In this document: positions 1 to 5,157 of the stretch, in pieces
How positions within the stretch are numbered: position 1 is the first letter of the stretch
How the letters are laid out: each line of letters begins with the position of its first letter
IMG/VR virus record: IMGVR_UViG_3300033148_002840
Location: 1 to 54,369 of that record
DNA: 54,369 nucleotides
Source of the DNA: a virus
Strand: one strand, 5' to 3'
Position numbers and translations under genes: made by a program
The notes under the pieces: generated by a model
Told to the model about the DNA's origin: nothing
The model's input: the letters and a program-made list of their open reading frames with translations, nothing else
The model's database searches: none

Positions 1-114
1 ATGGGGAGAGAGTTTCATTTGTTATGTCGGATGATCAGGAGGTAACATACGAGAAAGATGTTTGGTCACGCCGCTTTCCCCGTGGGTCTCACGAGGACCC
101 GCGCCTCTCAGTTT
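1..114. repeat. Terminal direct repeat (copy 1), marks circular genome
   Basis: Bases 1-114 are identical to 54256-54369. The repeat lies inside one open reading frame that continues in frame across the join. It is therefore best explained as the overlap left by assembling a circular or circularly permuted genome, not as a physical end repeat. Confidence 0.95.
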
Positions 115-335
115 TTGCCAGCTACGACGCAGCCCTGACCTTTGCAGAAGGGTTTGGTAACTACATGTTCACTAAACTTGTCTACAATGCAGATACTTAT
201 GTTTGTTGGGAGATTTGGCTTTGTGATTATGAGAAGACAGGGAGTTCTCCATCGGCGCGTCCTAAAGGCACCATCCGAACACCAGCCGTGCGACTCGTCC
301 AATGCAAGCTTTCGGGCCCCTCTTGGAATGGTTAA
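1..335 (+). CDS. C-terminal part of join-spanning duplicated-domain protein
   Basis: This is the 3' end of the gene that starts at 53730. The frame is open from base 3 and ends at the stop at 333-335. It carries the second copy of a domain of about 100 residues, with blocks GWKVVAR, LSVFASYDAALTFAEGFG, EIWLCDY and GTIRTPAVRLV. Each block matches one in the upstream half. An ATG at 24 would give a 103-residue fragment, but it lacks a good ribosome-binding site and cuts the domain, so I read it as internal. Function unknown. Confidence 0.85.
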   Translation, partial: GERVSFVMSDDQEVTYEKDVWSRRFPRGSHEDPRLSVFASYDAALTFAEGFGNYMFTKLVYNADTYVCWEIWLCDYEKTGSSPSARPKGTIRTPAVRLVQCKLSGPSWNG

Positions 336-368
336 GATTCTTACACGATGCGATAAAGGAGACCAATT

Positions 369-641
369 ATGAGCACCGAAAACGTACCAACCAAACGATG
401 TGATCGGTGTGGAGTTATGGAGACCAAACTTCGAGATGTGGTAAGTGTAGAATTAGTCCTCTCAATACATTCTGGGTACCAAGATGGAACTATTCCCATT
501 AAGAAGGCTCTTGATCTCTGCGCGAAGTGCCGGAGGCGCTTGGATAGTTTTGTCGCTCGTGCACTGGAGACTCCTTCACTCGATAAAATGCCCCCCATCG
601 AGGGGCCTAAATTAGTGGAGACTAATGATGACCACGAATAA
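369..641 (+). CDS. Small zinc-finger-like protein, 90 aa
   Basis: A CDRCG pair near residue 11 and a CAKC pair near residue 51 form a split four-cysteine zinc-binding knuckle. The middle holds a hydrophobic beta-type segment. The start is the ATG after AAAGGAGACCAATT, one of the extended ribosome-binding motifs shared across this arm. It overlaps the next gene slightly. I do not recognise a function; it could bind nucleic acid or host protein. Confidence 0.75.
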   Translation: MSTENVPTKRCDRCGVMETKLRDVVSVELVLSIHSGYQDGTIPIKKALDLCAKCRRRLDSFVARALETPSLDKMPPIEGPKLVETNDDHE

Positions 642-957
642 ACAGCAGGAGGCAATTACTAATTGCATAAGGCGGGTAGCGAAGGTCGATGACCGTTATC
701 TGCGGACCCTAGAGACGCGGTATCTCATAGAACTGCGCTCCCTGCTTTGGGATTTAATTGTGCAGATTGGTGGCCCCCATCAGCCCGCCAAATCTGCACC
801 ACCAACCAAGGCTGAGCAGATTCAGGAGCGTATCAAGCGGATCACGGTCGCAGATGACCGGTATCGTGTAACTCACGCCGAGCACCACCTAGCTCGTCTC
901 CGGGCTGAAATGTGGGACTTGCTCTATCTGCTCCAAAATGAGGACTGCAATGCCTAA
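628..957 (+). CDS. Helical protein with internal duplication, 109 aa
   Basis: The start is the second of two adjacent ATGs (625 or 628), overlapping the end of the upstream gene. The protein has two similar helical stretches of about 38 residues, at roughly 9-47 and 65-103. Both follow the pattern I-x-x-x-I-(K/R)-R-(I/V)-x-x-x-DDRY ... LRxxxWDLL. A Pro/Ala-rich linker joins them. This indicates a tandem duplication of a helical hairpin. No known family is recognised. Confidence 0.75.
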   Translation: MTTNKQQEAITNCIRRVAKVDDRYLRTLETRYLIELRSLLWDLIVQIGGPHQPAKSAPPTKAEQIQERIKRITVADDRYRVTHAEHHLARLRAEMWDLLYLLQNEDCNA

Positions 958-1339
958 TATAGCACGGTGGGATGATCCTGAGTTGACGGTAAAGGTGGCG
1001 TGGGCGATGGGCGTTGAAGCAGCAGCAGTGAAGGCCGGGGCCAAAAAGGGCCGATTGAACCGGCCTGCAAGATACAGCGATTTCTACATGGCATTGATAG
1101 CGCGAAATGAAGAGCCCTCGCCTATTGCTTCTAGGACATTGTTGTTGGAACGGTTGTTTAGGAACTTCTACAATGGTTGGCAGGCTGAGCGGTCGGAAAT
1201 GCTCGAAGAACATATTGCTCAGACGCTTAGCAACGCCATGCACCATGCGTGCATTGAAGCCGGCCCGACCGAGCGGGTATTCGAGGAGTTCACCGAGAGG
1301 CTGAACCTCGATGGTTGGTTCGTCGGGGCGAGCGAATAA
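950..1339 (+). CDS. Hypothetical helical protein, 129 aa
   Basis: The ATG at 950 is preferred over an in-frame ATG at 938, because GAGGA lies five bases upstream and the overlap with the preceding stop is then only a few bases. The protein is acidic and mostly helical, with aromatic patches (FYMALIARN, RLFRNFYNGW). No signal, membrane segment or recognisable domain is seen. It lies in the tightly spaced early operon. Confidence 0.7.
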   Translation: MPNIARWDDPELTVKVAWAMGVEAAAVKAGAKKGRLNRPARYSDFYMALIARNEEPSPIASRTLLLERLFRNFYNGWQAERSEMLEEHIAQTLSNAMHHACIEAGPTERVFEEFTERLNLDGWFVGASE

Positions 1340-1349
1340 GGAGAGCGAA

Positions 1350-1595
1350 ATGGACCCCAAGCAAGATATAGCAGAGATTCCTGAGCTACGGTGTGTAGCA
1401 GATCGCATCAGTACCCAATTGGCTATCACTGAGCGGATCGTCGGCGTTATCGCCAAGCGATTGCCTACTCATGTAATCCCAACAGAGCCCGGAAATAATC
1501 CCGACTTGAACACGCTTGCAGGTGTCCTGGAGGATGTCGAGTCGCGCTTTCGTGCCTTGATTGATGAGCTGGAAGGAATGAGTCAGGTAGTTTGA
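1350..1595 (+). CDS. Hypothetical small helical protein, 81 aa
   Basis: The ATG follows AAGGAGAGCGAA directly after the upstream stop. The predicted product is acidic with two amphipathic helices (VADRISTQLAITERIVGVI and LAGVLEDVESRFRALIDEL). This pattern is typical of small coiled-coil dimers in phage accessory arms. Function unknown. Confidence 0.7.
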   Translation: MDPKQDIAEIPELRCVADRISTQLAITERIVGVIAKRLPTHVIPTEPGNNPDLNTLAGVLEDVESRFRALIDELEGMSQVV

Positions 1596-1610
1596 TAAGG
1601 GAGCTTGATA

Positions 1611-1805
1611 ATGTCTGATGCACAAGTACGAGCTGTGGTCTTAGGAATGAAGATGGGCGAGGAGCTTTTTCGTGGGGCTCGCCGAAATGCCGCGAGCATT
1701 GAAGCGACTCGAAACGATTCAGACCGCTGTGATGAAGGTCAACCGATTGCGCCGGGAGTGGGGGGTGCTCAAGACGCAAGCGGCGGAGAAGAAGACACGC
1801 AGTAG
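1611..1805 (+). CDS. Hypothetical protein, 64 aa; second half doubtful
   Basis: The ATG follows AAGGGAG with a seven-base spacer. The first 25 residues look like normal protein, but the second half is low complexity (APGVGGAQDASGGEED). In the +1 frame an ATG at 1687 opens a 50-residue reading frame to 1839. It would encode a strongly amphipathic basic helix (LKRLETIQTAVMKVNRLRRE). Either two genes overlap here, or a frameshift split one helical protein. Confidence 0.5.
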   Translation: MSDAQVRAVVLGMKMGEELFRGARRNAASIEATRNDSDRCDEGQPIAPGVGGAQDASGGEEDTQ

Positions 1806-1981
1806 CTCTTTGACATGTGAATATGCGGCGGCGGCGTGAATAGACGACGGTAAAGTGGATAATCCGTCCTAGGTGTTCGCGGGCGTTCAGTGGGGTACAA
1901 GCGAGTCACCGCATTGCCCACCAAGAGCCGAGCCGTTTGAGCTGGGTCGCGACCAGCCCGCCGCATTTGAAAAGTGAATGT

Positions 1982-2052
1982 GCCCCGCTGGTGCAAGGGC
2001 AGCATCTCAGCCTTTCGAGTTGAGGATGTAGGTTCGAATCCTACGCGGGGCA
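1982..2052 (+). tRNA. tRNA-Glu (anticodon TTC)
   Basis: A full cloverleaf can be drawn. The acceptor is GCCCCGC (1982-1988) with GCGGGGC (2045-2051). The D stem is GTGC/GCAT. The anticodon stem TCAGC/GTTGA encloses the loop CTTTCGA, with TTC at 2014-2016. The T stem GTAGG/CCTAC encloses TTCGAAT. The variable loop is four bases. No CCA is encoded. The element sits alone in a 260-bp gap between small genes. It would read GAA codons, which are abundant in the phage genes. Confidence 0.9.
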
Positions 2053-2067
2053 GTAAAGGAGTTCAAT

Positions 2068-2331
2068 ATGCGATACCTCCCAATCCTGCTAATCCTGGCC
2101 GTCCTGGGAATCGGGGCGAGTTTACCCACCAGCACTCAGCCGGGCGTAATTGTTGGGGGCTGCTTGCTCCCAGAGCCTGCGGGCAACCAGATACTTGATC
2201 TACACTTTGACGTGTCGGGAACGTACATAACGGGCTGGACTCTACGAAATAGATTCGACGCCGATAGGGATGGGGATGTGGACCTAGAGGACTACGCGGC
2301 GTTTGCTGCGGCTTTTACGGGACCGAAATGA
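2068..2331 (+). CDS. Exported small protein with dockerin-type EF-hand repeat
   Basis: 87 aa. The N-terminus has a start, a hydrophobic run (LPILLILAVLGIGA) and small residues that look like a signal peptide. The C-terminus has FDADRDGDVDLEDYAAF, a DxDxDGxxxxxD calcium loop followed by a helix, as in one half of a type I dockerin. Such single repeats followed by a short Gly-Pro tail are widespread in planctomycete exported proteins. In a phage this suggests host origin and a role at the cell surface or in the periplasm. The start follows AAAGGAGTTCAAT, just after the tRNA. Confidence 0.75.
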   Translation: MRYLPILLILAVLGIGASLPTSTQPGVIVGGCLLPEPAGNQILDLHFDVSGTYITGWTLRNRFDADRDGDVDLEDYAAFAAAFTGPK

Positions 2332-2537
2332 CAGGGGATTATCCAGAATTACACCGAAAAGCATACATCTGTGCTGACGGGGGCGTCGCTCAGTTTATAC
2401 CAGTTTGTCCAATATGTGCACGATTTGTTAAAGCTGATCTCCAGGTATGGATGAACGAGCACGGCGAAGTGCGAATGCCAAATGCCACTTGTTCTCGCTG
2501 CGGTCGGGTGAATATGCCTTTTGAGGGATACTTCTAA
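2328..2537 (+). CDS. Zinc-ribbon protein, 69 aa
   Basis: The start overlaps the upstream stop as ATGA. CPIC (near residue 27) and CSRCG (near residue 56) form a typical two-knuckle zinc ribbon separated by about 25 residues. The rest is short and polar. It is one of many single-ribbon proteins in this arm. Function unknown. Confidence 0.7.
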   Translation: MTGDYPELHRKAYICADGGVAQFIPVCPICARFVKADLQVWMNEHGEVRMPNATCSRCGRVNMPFEGYF

Positions 2538-2560
2538 CCGAACTTTACGGGAGCGAAATA

Positions 2561-2752
2561 ATGACCACTCGTGAACTGAAACGTGCGATACGCAGACATA
2601 TGACGACGGCCAGGCAGCACGCTAGGATCGCAGCCGATTTACAAGACGGCGTGCCTGATCCAGATCACAACATACCAGACGATATATACTACGCATGGCG
2701 AGATATGGTTGACCGTTGCGATGCCTGCCACTCCTGGTGGAAGAACGCATAG
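2561..2752 (+). CDS. Hypothetical protein, 63 aa
   Basis: The ATG follows ACGGGAGCGAAATA. The basic N-terminal helix (ELKRAIRRHMTTARQHARIAA) is followed by an acidic middle and a CDAC pair near the C-terminus. The split charge suggests a nucleic-acid or protein-binding microprotein. Family not recognised. Confidence 0.6.
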   Translation: MTTRELKRAIRRHMTTARQHARIAADLQDGVPDPDHNIPDDIYYAWRDMVDRCDACHSWWKNA

Positions 2753-2790
2753 CCGCCGCGGCTGACGAAAGCGATAAAGGAGCCCCCATA

Positions 2791-2862
2791 GTGGACCTTA
2801 CTCTACTGTTAGTTGTGATAGTAATCGCGTTGTGTTTTATAGATTGGTTTCAAGGAGGTTAG
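2791..2862 (+). CDS. 23-residue membrane microprotein
   Basis: A GTG start sits eight bases after AAAGGAG. The product is almost one hydrophobic helix (LTLLLLVVIVIALCFI) ending in DWFQGG. The stop overlaps the ribosome-binding site of the next gene. It is short, but the placement, the Shine-Dalgarno and the pure membrane helix argue for a real single-pass microprotein, as in other phage accessory arms. Confidence 0.55.
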   Translation: MDLTLLLVVIVIALCFIDWFQGG

Positions 2863-2865
2863 CAG

Positions 2866-3072
2866 ATGATGATAGAGAATCGCGGTCAACCAATCAGGGG
2901 ATCATGCTTTTTCCGTGATTTCTGCGCTCATTGCGGCGAGCCCATGCGAGTCAAGAAAAGCGCCTTGGGCTGTAAGAATTACTGTCAGGATTGTAACGGT
3001 CTACCTGCCGCCCCGGCTCACACGGGTCTCTGCCAACGGCAACGGTATAAATTGGGCCATACTGATGGATGA
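2866..3072 (+). CDS. Zinc-ribbon protein, 68 aa
   Basis: The start is ATG 2866 or the adjacent ATG 2869, after CAAGGAGGTTAGCAG. FCAHCGEPMRVKK and CQDCNG form a zinc ribbon. The first knuckle closely resembles the CGVCGEPIRIK of the protein at 3830-4072, so the two are probably paralogues. Function unknown. Confidence 0.65.
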   Translation: MMIENRGQPIRGSCFFRDFCAHCGEPMRVKKSALGCKNYCQDCNGLPAAPAHTGLCQRQRYKLGHTDG

Positions 3073-3094
3073 TTAGAAAGGAAGGAGTCTAACG

Positions 3095-3382
3095 ATGGCA
3101 ACGATGGTTGACGTAGAGAAGCTGAAAGGGCGAATGGAGGATAGCCCTGCGTACCGACTCGGCGGTGTACTGCTTCCAAAAAGTCTGCTGTTCTGGATCG
3201 ACGAACTCGCCGTCGAAGTGCTGGGCACGCCCGACGTGCTGAGGGAGTCAAGCAACCAAACAATTATAGAGGCTCTACACGTTCTGAACGATGAGGTGGC
3301 AACTCGGCTAGGCGTAAAAATCATGGTGGACACATACGACGTACTCCAGGCGAAGAAGGAGAATCACGATGGCATGGCCTAA
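3095..3382 (+). CDS. Hypothetical protein, paralogue A, 95 aa
   Basis: It begins MATMVDVEKLK and contains the block IDELAVEVLGTPDVL. Both match the product of 3511-3837 (MAKMVDAEKLQ, IDRLSVEVPDTPDVL), and both end with an AKKE-type tail. The two genes are therefore a tandem duplication separated by a 52-codon gene. The start follows AAGGAGTCTAACG. Helical, soluble, function unknown. Confidence 0.7.
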   Translation: MATMVDVEKLKGRMEDSPAYRLGGVLLPKSLLFWIDELAVEVLGTPDVLRESSNQTIIEALHVLNDEVATRLGVKIMVDTYDVLQAKKENHDGMA

Positions 3383-3527
3383 GAGGGTGTGCCGTTGGCT
3401 GGCCTACAAGCTTCCTTGGTGCGTGGTCGAAAAAGCATATAACCGCTGGATGGGTTGCGGCGACCACAGTTGGGCGGATAAGTATTACGAGCCGGACTCG
3501 GAGAATCACGATGGCAAAGATGGTTGA
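3369..3527 (+). CDS. Small Trp/Cys-rich protein, 52 aa
   Basis: The ATG lies after AAGGAGAATCACG and overlaps both neighbours. The product is rich in Trp, Tyr and Cys (WPKRVCRWLAYKLPWC, NRWMGCGDHSW). Its ribosome-binding segment GGAGAATCACGATGGCA is repeated before the next gene at 3499, so the duplication of the flanking paralogues included this leader. No family recognised. Confidence 0.55.
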   Translation: MAWPKRVCRWLAYKLPWCVVEKAYNRWMGCGDHSWADKYYEPDSENHDGKDG

Positions 3528-3837
3528 TGCAGAAAAGTTGCAAAGGTTAATCCAAACGCTGAGCCTGCCACCTACTTGGGAGGGTCGGCGGTACATTTTC
3601 ACATATGTTGTGGCAAATGCTATCGACCGCCTCTCTGTTGAAGTGCCCGACACGCCCGACGTGTTGGGGGAGTTAAAGAAGTGGCTGGATGCAGAGGTGG
3701 CTCATTCGTATGAGGTGGCTGCTCGTAATAATGACCCACTGAAGGATTATTGGAAAAGCCGAATAGATGGTTTGCTCGGTGCGCGTACCAAACTGGCCGA
3801 ACTCCAGGCGAAGAAGGAGGAACCCGCTAATGGCTAA
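3511..3837 (+). CDS. Hypothetical protein, paralogue B, 108 aa
   Basis: Paralogue of the 3095-3382 product, with the shared N-terminus and the VEVxxTPDVL block. It has an extra helical stretch in the middle (KDYWKSRIDGLLGARTKLAEL). Its start overlaps the end of the 52-residue gene and uses the same GGAGAATCACG leader. Function unknown. Confidence 0.7.
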   Translation: MAKMVDAEKLQRLIQTLSLPPTWEGRRYIFTYVVANAIDRLSVEVPDTPDVLGELKKWLDAEVAHSYEVAARNNDPLKDYWKSRIDGLLGARTKLAELQAKKEEPANG

Positions 3838-4072
3838 AGGAATCACCCCCGCGTTGATAGCAAAGTACGGAGAGCCAGGGAGCATAATCCCTGGAACAAA
3901 GCACAGGCGAGCCTACTGCGGTGTTTGTGGAGAGCCCATTCGCATTAAGGCGCGGGGCCGTTATAGTCATGGAACCTGCGATCGGTGCATGGGAATGCGA
4001 CCGCGAACTCGTACGAGCACAGACCCCCGACGACAGGGTGATTCTAGTCACCGTGTTGTTGCGTCATTTTAA
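3830..4072 (+). CDS. Zinc-ribbon protein, 80 aa
   Basis: The start at the ATG after AAGGAGGAACCCGCTA overlaps the upstream gene by a few bases. YCGVCGEPIRIKARGRYSH...CDRCMG makes a zinc ribbon near residues 24-48. The tail is basic (RPRTRTSTDPRRQ), which fits nucleic-acid contact. It is likely a paralogue of the protein at 2866-3072. Confidence 0.7.
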   Translation: MAKGITPALIAKYGEPGSIIPGTKHRRAYCGVCGEPIRIKARGRYSHGTCDRCMGMRPRTRTSTDPRRQGDSSHRVVASF

Positions 4073-4083
4073 GGAGACTACAG

Positions 4084-4347
4084 ATGGGAATGTTAGTTCT
4101 ATCACGCTACCCGAATACCCCCCGTGATCTACTAGAAATGGAGTGCTCGGATGGAACCAAAATCGAGGTCCGGGTCTTAGAGGCGTTCGATGGTGGAAAA
4201 GGCGTAAAGGTTGGGATTACGGCGCCCAAGACCTGCGCCATCTATCGGTCTGAGGTACCAGAGTCTCGAAGAAAGCGCCCGCAGGCCGCAAAGGGCATCC
4301 GTGTGTTTCGTGTTAGGGTGCCTAATGGCGCGGGGGGCAAGACATGA
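4084..4347 (+). CDS. csrA: CsrA/RsmA-like RNA-binding translational regulator
   Basis: 87 aa. The N-terminus MGMLVLSR matches the CsrA first strand. The core VRVLEAF...VKVGITAPKTCAIYRSEV matches the conserved VxIGIxAPxxVxVxRxEV region. Arg55 sits where the RNA-contact arginine of CsrA lies. CsrA dimers bind A(N)GGA motifs in mRNA leaders and block or alter translation. The start follows AAGGAGACTACAG, which itself contains AAGGA, so self-control is possible. The C-terminal tail after residue 60 is longer and more basic than in bacterial CsrA. An alternative start is Met3. Confidence 0.85.
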   Translation: MGMLVLSRYPNTPRDLLEMECSDGTKIEVRVLEAFDGGKGVKVGITAPKTCAIYRSEVPESRRKRPQAAKGIRVFRVRVPNGAGGKT

Positions 4348-4670
4348 AATGGTCATATAAAGTTGTAATGACACCCTATTCCGATGGCGACTACTGCGTC
4401 AACTGGGGTGAAAAGGAGTTCAATGGACCGAAACTTCGATCCCATTGTGGGCAACCAGAGGTCCAATGTTCCGATGAGGTGGCAAATCAGATCATTGCGA
4501 TTCCGCTATTGTTGGCGGCATGTCGGCGATATATCAAGTGGCAAGATGAGTTGAACGCTGAGCGCCGCCCCCCATTGCCATTGTGCGACTGTGGAAAATG
4601 TACGCTTTGTCAAATGCGAGAGGCGGTTGCCGTCGCTGATGAGGAAGCAAAGGAGAAATCAGGTGAGTAA
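4344..4670 (+). CDS. Hypothetical protein with Cys-rich motif, 108 aa
   Basis: The start overlaps csrA by ATGA. The N-terminal half has beta-type alternation and the middle is helical (VANQIIAIPLLLAACRRYIKW). Near residues 81-89, CDCGKCTLC is a compact Cys cluster of zinc or Fe-S type, followed by an acidic helix. This architecture recurs in small phage proteins of unknown role. Confidence 0.65.
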   Translation: MKWSYKVVMTPYSDGDYCVNWGEKEFNGPKLRSHCGQPEVQCSDEVANQIIAIPLLLAACRRYIKWQDELNAERRPPLPLCDCGKCTLCQMREAVAVADEEAKEKSGE

Positions 4671-5157
4671 TACAACGTGGTTTTCATCGCACTATCTGGA
4701 ACGAGGCCACTATGATCTTATGTGCGTTAAGTGTGGTGACATTTTTTATCGCTTCGAGGGGGATTTCCCACCTTTATGCCCTAGGTGTGGGTATGCTGGC
4801 AATAAGGAGAAAAAAGACATGACTGAGAAATGGTATCTCAACGAACCCCGGGTTTTACGCCTGTATGAGGTTGTTTGCGCAGACTGCAATAAACGTTATA
4901 GAACTCCGGTAAGCAATGCGTTACCCAATGCGTGCCCTTATTGCGGGTATATGGGTCCCCCAACTATTACACAAGAGGAGTACGTAGAACTCACGTTGAT
5001 ACAGGCCATAAGAAAGGCTTGTGGGGCCCCCCACATTAACCTACGTAAAAAACTACGTGAGCGTGAACTGCTTGCTTATGATTTTGGCGCCCTCAATCTT
5101 ACACGAAAGGGTAAGGAAGCTTTAGAAGCATGGGAGCGCACCCATGAGAAATCCTAA
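4663..5157 (+). CDS. Double zinc-ribbon protein, 164 aa, with internal start
   Basis: A GTG start follows AAAGGAGAAATCAG. Ribbon 1 is CVKCG...CPRCGYAG and ribbon 2 is CADCN...CPYCGYMG, giving two copies of the same fold. The C-terminal half is helical and winged-helix-like (LIQAIRKACG, LRKKLRERELL, LNLTRKGKEAL). A perfect AAGGAG lies before an in-frame ATG at 4819, which would give a shorter product with only ribbon 2 plus the helical half. The gene may be two tandem genes fused by loss of a stop. It overlaps the polymerase start. Confidence 0.7.
   Translation: MSNTTWFSSHYLERGHYDLMCVKCGDIFYRFEGDFPPLCPRCGYAGNKEKKDMTEKWYLNEPRVLRLYEVVCADCNKRYRTPVSNALPNACPYCGYMGPPTITQEEYVELTLIQAIRKACGAPHINLRKKLRERELLAYDFGALNLTRKGKEALEAWERTHEKS

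Noticed and set aside
1-114. The end repeat as a physical direct terminal repeat like that of T7
   Set aside because: It lies within one continuous gene and the frame continues through it. A contig overlap from a circular genome explains it more simply.
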